Part shown: one piece after another, positions 44,505 to 54,390 of the stretch | Layout: each line of letters opens with the position of its first letter | Numbering within the stretch: the first letter of the stretch is position 1 | Source of the DNA: Acidiphilium acidophilum | GTDB taxonomy: Bacteria; Pseudomonadota; Alphaproteobacteria; Acetobacterales; Acetobacteraceae | Assembly (NCBI RefSeq): GCF_033842475.1 | Contig: NZ_JAWXYB010000018.1 | Location: 2,711,501-2,775,500, forward strand | DNA length: 64,000 bases | Reading direction: 5' to 3' | Made by a program: the position numbers and the translations under genes | The notes under the pieces: model-generated | What the model was told of the DNA's origin: nothing | Database searches by the model: none | The model's input: only the letters and a program-made list of their open reading frames with translations

Positions 44505-45818
44505 TTAACTCACCCGCCCCGCAGCCCGGCCGCCATCGCTCCGCCCCCGCGCGGGTGCGGCGTGGTTGCGCGATTGCGGGCGGCTGTGGCCGGGCTTCTG
44601 CGCGGCTGCGTTGCGGTTCTGACCACCGCCGCCGCGCTGGTTCTGGCCCCGTGTAAGGTGCGGCGGGTTGAGGCCGCGCACCGGCACGGCGCCGCCCGGG
44701 ATCAGTTGTTTGCCGATCAGGCGTTCGATGTCGCGCAGATAGGTGAGTTCGGCGGGTTCGACGAAGGAGACCGCGACGCCATCGGTGCCGGCACGCGCGG
44801 TGCGGCCGATCCGGTGCACGTAGGATTCCGGGATGTTCGGCAGTTCGAAGTTCACCACGTGGGAGATGCCGTCGACATCGATGCCGCGGGCGGCGATATC
44901 GGTGGCGACAAGGACTTTGATGCGCCCCTGGCGGAACTGATCGAGCGCGCGTTCACGCTGGCTCTGGCTCTTGTTGCCGTGGATTGCCGAAGCTCCGATA
45001 TTCGCCGCTTCCAGATGGCGGCACACCTTGTCCGCACCGTGTTTGGTACGGGTGAACACGATGGCGCGTTCGACGCCCGATTCCTTCATCAAGGTAACGA
45101 GAGCATCCTTTTTCTGATCGCCGGTCAGGAGCATCACCCGCTGGTCGATCCGGTCGATCGGCTTGGATTCGACACTGACCGCAACTTCACGCGGGTTGCG
45201 CAGGAACTCCGCGGCGAGGGCACGGATCGGCTTCGGCATGGTCGCGCTGAACATGATCGCCTGGCGGCGGCCGGGCAGCATCGACATGATCTTGCGGATC
45301 GCGGGCATGAAGCCGAGGTCGAGCATTTGATCGGCTTCATCGAGGATGATGGTGTCGGTACCGTCGAGCCGGATCGCGCCGGTCGAGACATGGTCGAGCA
45401 GACGGCCCGGGGTCGCCACCAGAATATCCACGCCGGGCATCATCTGCCGCGCCTGCGGGCCGGGCTTGGCCCCGCCGATGACGACGGCAACGCTCGGGCG
45501 GATGAATTTGCCATAGACCCGCGCGGATTCGGCGATCTGGTTGGCCAACTCGCGCGTCGGAGCAAGAATGAGGGTGCGGCAGCCACGGGCACCGGGGTTG
45601 GTGCGCTTTTCGGCGAGGCGATGCAGCAGCGGCAGGACGAAGGCCGCGGTCTTGCCGGTTCCGGTCTGAGCGATGCCCACGAGATCGTGGCCTTCGAGAA
45701 TGATCGGAATGGATTGCGACTGGATCGGGGTTGGAGTGGTGTAGGATTCCGCCGTGACGGCACGAATAACGGGCTCGGCAAGGCCGAGGTCGGTAAAGAG
45801 GGTCATGAAAGCTTTCAT
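44505..45818 (-). CDS. rhlE: DEAD-box RNA helicase, RhlE-like
   Basis: A 437-residue ATP-dependent RNA helicase. The motifs are Q (TPTPIQSQSIP), I (AQTGTGKTAAF), Ia (APTRELANQI), II (LDEADQMLD), III (FSATM), V (ATDIAARGIDV) and VI (HRIGRTARAG). The C-terminal 60 residues are rich in Arg, Gly, Asn and Gln (RGQNQRGGGGQNRN), an RNA-binding tail. The ATG at 45806 (MTLFTDLGL) is an alternative start. The 288 bases between it and serA hold a hairpin but no visible gene. Confidence 0.9.
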   Translation of the reverse strand: MKAFMTLFTDLGLAEPVIRAVTAESYTTPTPIQSQSIPIILEGHDLVGIAQTGTGKTAAFVLPLLHRLAEKRTNPGARGCRTLILAPTRELANQIAESARVYGKFIRPSVAVVIGGAKPGPQARQMMPGVDILVATPGRLLDHVSTGAIRLDGTDTIILDEADQMLDLGFMPAIRKIMSMLPGRRQAIMFSATMPKPIRALAAEFLRNPREVAVSVESKPIDRIDQRVMLLTGDQKKDALVTLMKESGVERAIVFTRTKHGADKVCRHLEAANIGASAIHGNKSQSQRERALDQFRQGRIKVLVATDIAARGIDVDGISHVVNFELPNIPESYVHRIGRTARAGTDGVAVSFVEPAELTYLRDIERLIGKQLIPGGAVPVRGLNPPHLTRGQNQRGGGGQNRNAAAQKPGHSRPQSRNHAAPARGRSDGGRAAGRVS

Positions 45819-46054
45819 AGCCGCGCCCGTAAAACGGGCTGCGGGTGCAAGTTTAAGGAAGCGTGCGTAGAACAGCTACCCGGTGAAGCGCGCGAGGCTT
45901 GGTTTTACCTGCCGCCAACCTGGGATGGGGTGCCGTTGCAAGCGCCACACATCCAGTGAACATAACGGGCGGCGTAAGCGCCGCATCTACGAGCCATGTT
46001 CTGTTGCGGTGCACATACACCGGATCGGGGCGGGTTGGCAAGCTGAGCGGTGAG

Positions 46055-46090
46055 CGAGCTGCGGGTCCGGTCCGAATGACCCGCAGCTCG
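46055..46090 (-). terminator. GC-rich stem-loop behind serA
   Basis: A perfect 13-bp stem (CGAGCTGCGGGTC at 46055-46067 and its complement at 46078-46090) with a ten-base loop lies 16 bases past the serA stop. No T-run follows, so it is a weak intrinsic terminator or a 3'-end stabilising hairpin. Confidence 0.5.
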
Positions 46091-46106
46091 CCCCGTCGCT
46101 CCCGCT

Positions 46107-47693
46107 TCAGAACGCGAGCTGTGTCGCCTGCATGACTTGCGGCAGAGCGCGGATCGCGACCAGGGCCGCCTCCGGCAGGGTTTCGTCGATCGAGATCAGG
46201 CAGACCGCATCGCCGCCCTCGGAGGCGCGCCCGAGATGGAACGTGGCGATGTTGATGTTCTTTTCGGCAAGGATGGCGCTGCACCGCGCGATGAACCCCG
46301 GCTTGTCCTGATTGGTCACGTAGAGCATGTGGCGGCCGAAATCGGCCTCGACCTTGATGCCCTTGACCTCGACGAGGCGCGGCTTCGCGCCGCCGAACAG
46401 CGTGCCGGAGACCGTGCGGGTCTGATCTCCCGTCGTCACCGAAATGCGCACGAGGGTCTGGTATTCGCTGTCACGGTCATGCACCGTTTCGGACATGTCG
46501 ATGCCGTGATCACGCGCGAAGACCGGGGCGTTGACCATGTTGACGCCTTCCATCATCGGCGCGAGCAGCCCGGCGAACAGGGCGGCGGAGAGCGGGCGGT
46601 GATTGAGGTGCGCGGCAGCCCCCTCGTATTCGATGCCGACTTTGGTGATCACCCCGTGGCGGGCTTCGGTGAGCTGGCCGGCAAAACTGCCGAGCAGTTG
46701 GCAAAGCTGCATATAAGGCTTCAGACGCGGTGCGTCCTCGGCGGAGACCGACGCCATGTTGACCGCGTTGGTGACGGCACCGGTGAGCAGGAAATCGCTG
46801 ATCTGCTCGGCGACCTGAAGTGCCACGTTTTCCTGCGCTTCGGTGGTCGCCGCCCCGAGATGAGGGGTGCAGACGACGTTTTCGAGGGCAAAGAGCGGGC
46901 TCGCGGTCGCAGGTTCGACCTCGAACACATCGAGCGCCGCCCCGGCAACGTGGCCGGATTGCAGTGCATCGTATAGGGCTGTCTCGTCGATCAGCCCGCC
47001 ACGCGCGCAGTTGACGATGCGAACGCCCTTTTTGGTCTTCGCAAGATTTTCGCGTGAGAGAATATTACGGGTCTGCTCGGTGAGCGGAGTATGGAGTGTA
47101 ATGAAATCGGCGCGGGCCAGCAGCGTGTCGAGTTCGACCTTTTCGATCCCGAGCACGGTGGCGCGGGCTTCGGTGAGGTAGGGGTCATACGCAACGACGC
47201 GCATTTTCAGGCCGACCGCGCGATCCGCGACGATCGAGCCGATGTTGCCGGCGCCGATCAGGCCGAGCGTCTTGTTGGTGAGTTCGACGCCCATGAAACG
47301 GTTCTTTTCCCATTTGCCGGCCTTGGTCGAGGCCGAGGCTTCGGGAAGCTGACGGGCGAGCGCGAACATCAGGCCGATCGCATGTTCGGCGGTGGTGATG
47401 GCGTTGCCGTAGGGCGTGTTCATCACCACGACTCCGCGCGCGGTGGCGGATTTGACATCGACATTGTCGATGCCGATGCCGGCCCGGCCGATGACCTTCA
47501 GGTTAGTCGCGGCGTCGAGCAATTCGCGGGTGACCTTGGTGGCGGAACGGATCGCGAGTCCGTCGAACGCGCCGATGATCGCACGTAATTCGGCGGGGGT
47601 GAGGCCGGGTTTGACGACGGCTTCGATACCGCGCTGCTTGAACACGTCGATGGCGGCGGGCGACAACTGGTCGCTGATCAGGACTTTGGGCAT
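46107..47693 (-). CDS. serA: D-3-phosphoglycerate dehydrogenase
   Basis: A 528-residue enzyme of the long SerA type, starting serine synthesis from 3-phosphoglycerate. The nucleotide loop is LGLIGAGNIGSIVADRA (about residues 143-159). Catalytic Arg, Glu and His lie in NCARGGLIDE, VFEVEPA and TPHLGAATTEAQ. An intervening domain (about 315-450) and a C-terminal ACT domain (MLYVTNQDKPGFIARCSAIL) follow; the ACT domain is a likely serine-feedback site. The frame extends upstream but MPKVLISDQL at 47693 is the normal start. Third gene of serC-phzF-serA. Confidence 0.94.
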   Translation of the reverse strand: MPKVLISDQLSPAAIDVFKQRGIEAVVKPGLTPAELRAIIGAFDGLAIRSATKVTRELLDAATNLKVIGRAGIGIDNVDVKSATARGVVVMNTPYGNAITTAEHAIGLMFALARQLPEASASTKAGKWEKNRFMGVELTNKTLGLIGAGNIGSIVADRAVGLKMRVVAYDPYLTEARATVLGIEKVELDTLLARADFITLHTPLTEQTRNILSRENLAKTKKGVRIVNCARGGLIDETALYDALQSGHVAGAALDVFEVEPATASPLFALENVVCTPHLGAATTEAQENVALQVAEQISDFLLTGAVTNAVNMASVSAEDAPRLKPYMQLCQLLGSFAGQLTEARHGVITKVGIEYEGAAAHLNHRPLSAALFAGLLAPMMEGVNMVNAPVFARDHGIDMSETVHDRDSEYQTLVRISVTTGDQTRTVSGTLFGGAKPRLVEVKGIKVEADFGRHMLYVTNQDKPGFIARCSAILAEKNINIATFHLGRASEGGDAVCLISIDETLPEAALVAIRALPQVMQATQLAF

Positions 47694-47719
47694 GAGAGTT
47701 CCTCGGGAGAAAACAGGGT

Positions 47720-48610
47720 TCAGTCGATGGTTAGATGGCCTTCGGCGATGGCGACGCAGGAGCCGCCGATCGTGGTGCGGCCCGATGGATCGACGGTGGC
47801 GCGGAGGCGGCTGGGCCGTCCCATGGCATCGCCCTGAGCGATCCGCAGGGTCAAATCTGCCGGAGGCCGGAGCGAAGCAATAAGGGCTGCGAGCGCGGCA
47901 TTCGCGCTGCCGGTGGCAGGGTCCTCGGCGATGCCATCGAGCGGGGCGAACATCCGGCAATGGAGGTCGATCCCGCGGGCCGACGGGTCATCGTCCCACG
48001 CATAGACCAACAGATCATGCGCGGTTGCAGGCAGACGGGTGAACTGCGCCGGATCGGTGATGATACGGTCGAGCACCGTGCTGTCGCGCACGGCAGCGAT
48101 GGTGAAAGGGGTGCCAACCGAAGCGATGCAGGGATGATGCGCCGCCGTTGCGATATCGGCCGGTTCGAGGCCGAGACACGCGGCGATCACATCCGGGGCT
48201 ATCGTGCCGGTCAGCGACAGGGTTTGCGGCGCGGTGATATCGGCTCCGGTCAGCGCGCCATCATCATGGATCGGCGTGATCGCCACCAGCCCGGCGGCCT
48301 CCTCGAATACAAGGCGATCGCCGACGCCGGTACCGAAAACCGACCCTTCGCGCGCCAGCCAGAACCCGGTGCCGACATTGGGATGCCCGCCGAAAGGCAA
48401 CTCCGATTTCGGCGTGAAAATCCGTACCGAGGCGGTGTGCGCCGGATCGGCGGGCGGCAACACGAAAGTGGTTTCCGAATAATTGAACTCGGCTGCAATC
48501 GCCTGCATCGTTGCCGTATCCAATCCTTCGGCGTCGAGCACGATGGCCAAAGGATTGCCGCCGAAAGCCCGGTCGGTAAACACGTCGACCGTCGCGAACC
48601 GTCGCTTCAT
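47720..48610 (-). CDS. PhzF-family isomerase/epimerase
   Basis: A 296-residue protein with the diaminopimelate-epimerase-like double fold. It starts [20 protein letters not shown], has [13 protein letters not shown] with the catalytic Glu, [16 protein letters not shown], and [12 protein letters not shown] near the C-terminus, all standard PhzF blocks. It overlaps serC by four bases and lies before serA, so it is co-transcribed with serine synthesis. No phenazine genes are nearby and the substrate is unknown. Confidence 0.88.
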   Translation of the reverse strand: MKRRFATVDVFTDRAFGGNPLAIVLDAEGLDTATMQAIAAEFNYSETTFVLPPADPAHTASVRIFTPKSELPFGGHPNVGTGFWLAREGSVFGTGVGDRLVFEEAAGLVAITPIHDDGALTGADITAPQTLSLTGTIAPDVIAACLGLEPADIATAAHHPCIASVGTPFTIAAVRDSTVLDRIITDPAQFTRLPATAHDLLVYAWDDDPSARGIDLHCRMFAPLDGIAEDPATGSANAALAALIASLRPPADLTLRIAQGDAMGRPSRLRATVDPSGRTTIGGSCVAIAEGHLTID

Positions 48611-49785
48611 CGTGCTGACGTTTCGGCAGCCACCGTGTCGATCGCCCAGTCGATCCAGGGCAGGAGAGCGGTGATATTATCGGTGTCCACGGTAGCGCCG
48701 CCCCAGATCCGCAGCCCCGGAGGCGCGTCGCGATAGGCCGCGATATCGTAGGCGACAGCTTCGGCTTCCAGCAGGGCGGCCACCCGCTTAGCCGCTTTGG
48801 CCTGGCCATCGGCATCGAGCGAAGCGAACCAGGGCGCCGCGATCGTCAGACAGATCGAGGTGCTGGAGCGAATCGCCGGATCGGCGGCGAGGAAGCCGAC
48901 CCGCTCGTTGCCCGCGACCCAATCGGCGATCGCCCCGAGATTGGCCTCACTGCGCTCGATCAGCGCGGGCAGGCCCCCAATACGTTCGGCCCAGCGCAGC
49001 CCGTCGAGCGCATCTTCGGCGGCAAGCATCGAAGGGGTGTTGATGGTCTCACCGAGAAACAATCCTTCGGTCAGCTTGCCGCCCGAGGTCATGCGAAAGA
49101 TTTTCGGCAGCGGCCACGCCGGTTTGTAGGTGGTCAACCGCTCGACCGCACGCGGGCTGAGAGCGAGCATGCCATGCGCGGCCTCGCCGCCAAGCACTTT
49201 CTGCCATGACCAGGTGACGACATCGAGCTTCTCGAAAGGCAACTTCATCGCGAAGGCCGCCGAAGTCGCATCGGCGATCACCAGACCGGCGCGGTCATGC
49301 GCGATCCAGTCGCCATTCGGAATCCGGGTTCCGGCAGTGGTGCCGTTCCAGGCCAGCACGACGTCATGGTTGAAATCGACAGCGGCAAGATCGGGCAACT
49401 GGCCATAAGGTGCGGAAAGAACCCGCGCATCCGGCAGTTTCAGCTGCTTGATGATATCGGTGGCCCAGGCTTCGGAAAAACTCTCGAAGGCCAGAACATC
49501 GACCGGGCGGGCACCAAGCATCGACCACAGCGCCATTTCGACCGCCCCGGTGTCGGATGCGGGAACGATGCCGAGCCGCCAGTCCTTCGGCAGCCCCAGA
49601 ATGTCGCGCGAGCGGGTGATAATCTCGGCGAGCTTTGCCTTGGGCTCCTTCGCCCGGTGACTGCGGCCGAGCATCGCACCATCGAGCGCCGCGAGAGTGA
49701 ACCCGGGACGTTTGGCACAAGGGCCGGAGGAAAAATTGGGGTTGGCAGGACGAACGGCAGGCTTTGCCGTGATTGAAACATCCAT
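48607..49785 (-). CDS. serC: Phosphoserine aminotransferase, alphaproteobacterial type
   Basis: A 392-residue PLP enzyme converting 3-phosphohydroxypyruvate to phosphoserine. It begins [16 protein letters not shown], typical of the long alphaproteobacterial SerC. The PLP lysine is in [18 protein letters not shown], and [12 protein letters not shown] carries the cofactor Asp. It is the first gene of serC-phzF-serA. A hairpin with a T-rich tail lies 18-44 bases upstream. Confidence 0.93.
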   Translation of the reverse strand: MDVSITAKPAVRPANPNFSSGPCAKRPGFTLAALDGAMLGRSHRAKEPKAKLAEIITRSRDILGLPKDWRLGIVPASDTGAVEMALWSMLGARPVDVLAFESFSEAWATDIIKQLKLPDARVLSAPYGQLPDLAAVDFNHDVVLAWNGTTAGTRIPNGDWIAHDRAGLVIADATSAAFAMKLPFEKLDVVTWSWQKVLGGEAAHGMLALSPRAVERLTTYKPAWPLPKIFRMTSGGKLTEGLFLGETINTPSMLAAEDALDGLRWAERIGGLPALIERSEANLGAIADWVAGNERVGFLAADPAIRSSTSICLTIAAPWFASLDADGQAKAAKRVAALLEAEAVAYDIAAYRDAPPGLRIWGGATVDTDNITALLPWIDWAIDTVAAETSAR

Positions 49786-49802
49786 CGATGGTCTCCCTTG
49801 CA

Positions 49803-49829
49803 GAAGAAAAGCGTCCCGGTGGGGGGACG
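49803..49829 (-). promoter_or_regulatory. Hairpin with T-rich tail in the serC leader
   Basis: On the minus strand CGTCCC and GGGACG form a stem around a six-base loop, followed directly by CTTTTCTTCT and then the ribosome site GGGAG before the serC ATG. It looks like a terminator or attenuator. A structured serC leader has been described in some alphaproteobacteria; whether this is that RNA is not certain. Confidence 0.5.
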
Positions 49830-49882
49830 TGACCCGTCGCAGGGATTACTCGGTTCGTTTCAATCAGGCAAGGGCAGAAAAC

Positions 49883-49930
49883 AGAAAAGGTTTCTTTTTT
49901 GTAAAAAAGAAACAAAAAACTTTTCTGAGC
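49883..49930. repeat. T-rich hairpin repeat, copy 3
   Basis: GTTTCTTTTTT, GT and AAAAAAGAAAC form an 11-bp stem (49890-49913), followed by AAAAAACTTTTCTGAGC. It is nearly the same as the minus-strand reading of copy 1. It lies in the 248-base gap between the DUF4149 gene and serC; the rest of the gap up to 50033 shows no gene. Confidence 0.8.
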
Positions 49931-50033
49931 TGGTTCACGGGATTTGAAATGGCAAGGACCAAAATCGACAGAAATCCTTGGCCTTATTCACAAATAGAAA
50001 GGCACTCCGATCGTTCGGCTCAACGCAACGATA

Positions 50034-50432
50034 CTATCCGGCGATTCCGGCCAACAATAGAAGGACAACGATGAATTCGACGCCATTGGCATAAACCGAG
50101 AGTTTGTGAGCCCGATTGAATGCCTCTTTCGTACCGGTTTCGCGCAGCACGTTGATATGCGGCAGCCACTCGAACCAAAGCCACAGGGTTCCACCCGTAA
50201 CCAGGATGGCGGCGAGCGCATACCATGGCCTTCCCGTGATCAACAGCCCGAGAGCGGCAATCACGGAGGTGATGACCACATAGAGGTAGTACCGGGGGAA
50301 TGTGGCGCGGATGAACGGGCCCGAAATGTCAGGCGGGAGCTTACTGAACACCAGCGGGGTCATGATGCTGCCGAAGAACAGCATGCCCCCGAGCAGCGCG
50401 GCAAGCCCCATCACGGCCAGAAAAGCGCCCAT
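50034..50432 (-). CDS. DUF4149 (TMEM205-like) membrane protein
   Basis: A 132-residue protein with four hydrophobic helices. It starts MGAFLAVMGLAALLGGMLFF and contains GSIMTPLVFSKLPPDISGPF, the DUF4149 signature, and FNRAHKLSVYANGVEFIVVL near the end. ATG at 50432 is 11 bases behind the ahcY stop with a GAGGT site between, so it is probably co-transcribed with ahcY. The function is unknown. Confidence 0.82.
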   Translation of the reverse strand: MGAFLAVMGLAALLGGMLFFGSIMTPLVFSKLPPDISGPFIRATFPRYYLYVVITSVIAALGLLITGRPWYALAAILVTGGTLWLWFEWLPHINVLRETGTKEAFNRAHKLSVYANGVEFIVVLLLLAGIAG

Positions 50433-50443
50433 CCGCGTCAACC

Positions 50444-51766
50444 TCAGTACCGGTATTCGTCGTGCTTGAACGGGCCGGTTTTCGCGACGCCGATATACTC
50501 CGCCTGCGCCGGGGACAGCACGGTGAGCGCCGCGCCGACCTTGGCGAGATGCAGCGCCGCGACCTTCTCGTCGAGGTGCTTGGGCAAGACATAGACCTCG
50601 TTTTTGTATTTGCCCTCGGGCGCATTCCACAATTCGATCTGCGCGAGAACCTGATTGGTGAAGCTCGCGGACATCACGAAGCTCGGATGGCCGGTCGCGT
50701 TGCCGAGGTTGACCAGCCGGCCTTCGGACAGAACGATCAGGCGCTTACCGTCCGGAAACACCACTTCATCGACCTGCGGTTTGACGTTTTCCCAACGGTA
50801 GTTACGCAGCGACTCGATCTGGATTTCGCTGTCGAAATGGCCGATGTTGCAGACGATCGCACGATTTTTCATGGCGCGCATATGGTCGGCGGTGATCACG
50901 TCGATATTGCCGGTCGCGGTCACGAAGATATCCCCGCGCGATGCGGCGGTATCCATGGTGACGACTTCATACCCTTCCATCGCGGCCTGAAGCGCACAGA
51001 TCGGGTCGATTTCAGTGACCAGCACACGGCAACCGGCGTTGCGCAGCGAGGCCGCGGAGCCTTTGCCAACATCGCCGAAGCCGGCGACCACGGCGATCTT
51101 GCCGGCCATCATGACATCGGTGCCACGGCGGATGCCATCGACCAGGGATTCACGGCAGCCATACAGATTGTCGAACTTGGATTTGGTGACGCTGTCGTTG
51201 ACGTTGATCGCGGGGCAGAGCAACTGGCCAGCTTTCACCATGTCACGAAGGCGGTGCACCCCGGTGGTGGTCTCCTCGGAAATACCCCGCACATCCTTGA
51301 GCATTTCGGGATATTTATCGTGCATCAGCTTCGTCAGGTCGCCGCCATCGTCGAGGATCATGTTGGGAGTCCAGACGCTTCCGTCAGGCTGCGCTGGCCC
51401 GCGCACGGTCTGTTCGATGCACCAGTTGAACTCGTCCTCGGTCATCCCTTTCCAGGCAAACACCGGCACGCCGGCGGCGGCGACACCGGCGGCGGCATGG
51501 TCCTGGGTCGAGAAAATGTTGCAGGACGACCAGCGCACCGTGGCCCCGAGCGCGGTCAGGGTTTCGATCAGCACGGCGGTCTGGATCGTCATGTGCAGAC
51601 AACCCGCAATCCGGGCGTCCTTCAGCGGTTTGGAAGCCCCGAATTCGGTGCGCAGCGCCATCAGACCGGGCATTTCGGTCTCGGCCATGCTGATTTCCTT
51701 GCGCCCCCATTCGGCCAGGCTGAAATCGCGCACTTTGTAATCGTTGTGGGGCATCGCGTCGGGCAT
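50444..51766 (-). CDS. ahcY: Adenosylhomocysteinase
   Basis: A 440-residue enzyme splitting S-adenosylhomocysteine to adenosine and homocysteine, which keeps methylation running. [32 protein letters not shown], and the NAD loop [12 protein letters not shown] are visible, as is the C-terminal PFKHDEYRY that closes the neighbouring active site in the tetramer. The ATG at 51766 starts [12 protein letters not shown]; the frame upstream runs through a hairpin repeat and is not coding. Confidence 0.95.
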   Translation of the reverse strand: MPDAMPHNDYKVRDFSLAEWGRKEISMAETEMPGLMALRTEFGASKPLKDARIAGCLHMTIQTAVLIETLTALGATVRWSSCNIFSTQDHAAAGVAAAGVPVFAWKGMTEDEFNWCIEQTVRGPAQPDGSVWTPNMILDDGGDLTKLMHDKYPEMLKDVRGISEETTTGVHRLRDMVKAGQLLCPAINVNDSVTKSKFDNLYGCRESLVDGIRRGTDVMMAGKIAVVAGFGDVGKGSAASLRNAGCRVLVTEIDPICALQAAMEGYEVVTMDTAASRGDIFVTATGNIDVITADHMRAMKNRAIVCNIGHFDSEIQIESLRNYRWENVKPQVDEVVFPDGKRLIVLSEGRLVNLGNATGHPSFVMSASFTNQVLAQIELWNAPEGKYKNEVYVLPKHLDEKVAALHLAKVGAALTVLSPAQAEYIGVAKTGPFKHDEYRY

Positions 51767-51798
51767 CGTTACGTCCTTAAATCGGAAAATAGTTAACT

Positions 51799-51836
51799 GG
51801 TTCTTTTTCGAAAAAAAGAACCTCAAAATTTTTGCG
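51799..51836. repeat. T-rich hairpin repeat, copy 4
   Basis: GGTTCTTTTT and AAAAAGAACC (51799-51808 and 51813-51822) form a 10-bp stem, followed by TCAAAATTTTT. It fills the short gap between the end of rho and the start of ahcY and belongs to the same hairpin family, though its tail is more diverged. Confidence 0.7.
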
Positions 51837-51844
51837 AATCCGGC

Positions 51845-53119
51845 TTACGTGTTCATCGCCTCGAAGAAGTCGCTGTTGGTTTTGCTATATTTCAGCTTGT
51901 CGAGCAAGAATTCCATCGCCTCGGAGGCCCCCATCGGGTTGAGGATGCGGCGCAGAACCCACATTTTCGACAAGGTGGCGCGTTCGACCAGCAACTCCTC
52001 CTTGCGGGTGCCCGATTTGGTGATATCGATCGAGGGGAAGGTCCGCTTGTCGGACAATTTGCGGTCGAGGATGATTTCGGAGTTGCCGGTACCCTTGAAC
52101 TCCTCGAAAATCACCTCGTCCATCCGGCTGCCGGTATCGATCAGCGCGGTGGCGATGATGGTGAGCGAGCCACCCTCCTCGATGTTACGGGCGGCGCCGA
52201 AGAAGCGTTTGGGCTTCTGCAGGGCATTGGCATCGACACCGCCGGTGAGCACCTTCCCGGAGCTCGGCACCACGGCGTTGTAGGCGCGGGCGAGGCGGGT
52301 GATGCTGTCGAGCAAAATCACGACGTCGCGCTTGTGCTCGACCAGACGCTTGGCCTTTTCGAGCACCATTTCGGTAACCTGAACGTGGCGGGTCGCCGGT
52401 TCGTCGAAGGTCGAGGCAACCACTTCGCCCTTCACGGTGCGGGCCATGTCGGTCACTTCCTCCGGCCGTTCATCGATCAGCAGCACGATTAGGAAGGCCT
52501 CGGGATGATTGGTCGAAATCGAGGTCGCGATGCTTTGCAGCATCACGGTCTTGCCGGTACGGGGCGGGGCAACGATCAGGGCGCGCTGCCCCTTGCCGAT
52601 CGGGGAGATCAGGTCGATCACCCGGGCGGTATTATCCTTCTGCTGCCCTTTGGGCGGCGGCTCGGCGTTTTCGATTTCCATCTGCAGCCGCGCGGTCGGA
52701 TAAAGCGGTGTCAGATTGTCGAAATTGATCCGATGGCGCACCGCGTCGGGCGGCTCGAAATTGATGGTTTCGACCTTCTGGAGCGAGAAATAGCGCTCGC
52801 CTTCCTTGGGGGCGCGGATTTCACCGGCAACGGTATCGCCGGTGCGCAGGCCGAAGCGGCGCATCTGCGCGGGCGAGACGTAAATATCGTCGGGACCGGG
52901 AAGGTAGTTGCTCTGCGGGCTGCGCAGAAACGCAAAACCGTCCGGCAGGGTTTCCAGCGTGCCATCACCGTGGATCGCCTGATCGTTTTCGGCATAGGCC
53001 TTGAGAATGGCGAACATCATGTCCTGCTTGCGCAGGCTCGATGCGTTCTCGACCTGCAGTTCCTCGGCGAGGTTGAGCAGGTCGGTCGGGGATTTGGCCT
53101 TGAGTTCGGCGAGATTCAT
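51845..53119 (-). CDS. rho: Transcription termination factor Rho
   Basis: A 424-residue hexameric RNA-dependent ATPase. It starts [20 protein letters not shown] (N-terminal helix bundle) and has the cold-shock-like RNA-binding domain ([20 protein letters not shown]). Walker A is [15 protein letters not shown], Walker B is [17 protein letters not shown], and the R-loop/Q-loop region includes [15 protein letters not shown]. The length is normal. The 213 bases between its start and the tRNA show no gene and probably contain its promoter and leader. Confidence 0.96.
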   Translation of the reverse strand: MNLAELKAKSPTDLLNLAEELQVENASSLRKQDMMFAILKAYAENDQAIHGDGTLETLPDGFAFLRSPQSNYLPGPDDIYVSPAQMRRFGLRTGDTVAGEIRAPKEGERYFSLQKVETINFEPPDAVRHRINFDNLTPLYPTARLQMEIENAEPPPKGQQKDNTARVIDLISPIGKGQRALIVAPPRTGKTVMLQSIATSISTNHPEAFLIVLLIDERPEEVTDMARTVKGEVVASTFDEPATRHVQVTEMVLEKAKRLVEHKRDVVILLDSITRLARAYNAVVPSSGKVLTGGVDANALQKPKRFFGAARNIEEGGSLTIIATALIDTGSRMDEVIFEEFKGTGNSEIILDRKLSDKRTFPSIDITKSGTRKEELLVERATLSKMWVLRRILNPMGASEAMEFLLDKLKYSKTNSDFFEAMNT

Positions 53120-53332
53120 ATGTGTCCGCTATGGATGAGGGGCCTGGAAGGTCAGGCGATCCGGGCGTTTGCGAGGGGGTTGCGCCACAAGGGCGCGCCT
53201 ACCGGGCGTGTGTGTCCCGGTCGGCGTTTACATGGCCGATGGGTGAGGTCCGGTCAAGGGGCGACTTCACCGCGTCCCTCCAACCCGCCGCTTGCGCGCA
53301 ATGCGCCGGCACCGTAAAACGGCGTCCGAGGC

Positions 53333-53406
53333 GCGGGTATGATGTAATGGTAGCCTGTGAGCTTCCCAAGCTCGACGCGCGGGTTCGATTCCCGCTACCC
53401 GCTCCA
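53333..53406 (+). tRNA. tRNA-Gly, anticodon CCC
   Basis: A 74-nt cloverleaf with encoded CCA. The acceptor stem GCGGGTA pairs with TACCCGC, the discriminator is T, and the T-arm contains GGTTCGATTCC. The anticodon stem TGAGC/GCTCG encloses the loop TTCCCAA, giving anticodon CCC for GGG codons. No integrase or partial repeat lies next to it. Confidence 0.93.
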
Positions 53407-53427
53407 ATCTCACTTTTCAGCAGGGTT

Positions 53428-54390
53428 TCAGCCACGCAGGCTGCGCGCGACCTGCGTGATACCGGACCATTGCTGGGCGAGGTAGCCGCCGCTGGCCATG
53501 GCTTCGGGGGCGGTGTGGTCGCCGGTCGGGCCGAAATCACGCGTGAAGTCGGCGGTGCGGAACATCATGTCCCAGAACGGAAACACCGCGCCGTAATTGC
53601 AGGAATCCTGCCCGGCCCCGAGCAGCGCGTGATGGGCTCGGTGGAATTTCGGCGACACCAGCAACCGCTCGCCGAACCGGCCGAACGAGAGGCGGATATT
53701 GGCATGGCTGAAGCTTTCGACGAAGCGCAGCATCAAGATCAACAGGGGAAATTGCAGCGGCGGAATCCCGATCAGTAATCCGACGACCATGAACCAGATA
53801 AAACTGACGATCTCATCCATGAAATGATTGCGGTCGTCGGACCAGAAGGTCATCTGCCGCTGGGCATGATGAACGGCGTGAAGCGCGTACCAGACCCCGA
53901 ACCGGTGCGAGAGGCGGTGCCGCCAGTAATCGGTGAAGTCGAGGATCAGGGCATAGAGCACGAAAGTGACGATCGGGTGGCCGAACAGGACCGGGATCAT
54001 GGTCTCCAGCATCGGCGGGACATAGCCGCGATCGGCGAGGAACCCGTCGAGCTGCACCTGGGCAGCATAAAAAATCACAAAGGTCATCACCGGCAGGATG
54101 CCGACCCTGGCGAGGAAGGTGTAGAACACATCAGTGACAACCGGCTTGGCGGTGGCCCAGCGTTCGATCGGGTAGCGGCGTTCGAGTGGCACGCACACCG
54201 CATAGGCCAGAATCATTTGGGTAACGCCATAAACCGCAACCAGGGTCCAGCCGAACGAAAGTTCGCTCCACTGCATCAACCCGGCGCGATACAGCACCGG
54301 CAGCACCGCCACCTGCTCGATCCACCCCGCAAGGTCGTTGAACGGATGGGCGGGAATCGCCGCGTACAGCGAGGCGGCGAGGTGGGTCAT
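53428..54390 (-). CDS. Sterol desaturase/fatty acid hydroxylase family protein
   Basis: A 320-residue integral-membrane di-iron enzyme with about five hydrophobic segments. The histidine clusters are DYWRHRLSHRFG (HxxxH), ALHAVHHAQRQM (HxxHH) and SPKFHRAHHALLG, which bind the iron pair. Members hydroxylate or desaturate lipids, sterols or hopanoids. It overlaps the beta-propeller gene upstream (ATGA) and is the last of four coupled genes. The lipid substrate is unknown. Confidence 0.88.
   Translation of the reverse strand: MTHLAASLYAAIPAHPFNDLAGWIEQVAVLPVLYRAGLMQWSELSFGWTLVAVYGVTQMILAYAVCVPLERRYPIERWATAKPVVTDVFYTFLARVGILPVMTFVIFYAAQVQLDGFLADRGYVPPMLETMIPVLFGHPIVTFVLYALILDFTDYWRHRLSHRFGVWYALHAVHHAQRQMTFWSDDRNHFMDEIVSFIWFMVVGLLIGIPPLQFPLLILMLRFVESFSHANIRLSFGRFGERLLVSPKFHRAHHALLGAGQDSCNYGAVFPFWDMMFRTADFTRDFGPTGDHTAPEAMASGGYLAQQWSGITQVARSLRG

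Noticed and set aside
45853-46284. 143-codon minus-strand frame behind serA
   Set aside because: It lies partly in another register of serA and partly in the intergenic hairpin region; no domain or ribosome site is seen.
51767-51844. A SAH or SAM riboswitch ahead of ahcY
   Set aside because: The gap is only 78 bases and is mostly the T-rich hairpin repeat; no conserved riboswitch core is visible.
53333-53427. A tRNA-borne integration site
   Set aside because: The tRNA-Gly is followed directly by the hydroxylase gene; there is no integrase, no partial tRNA copy and no change of composition.
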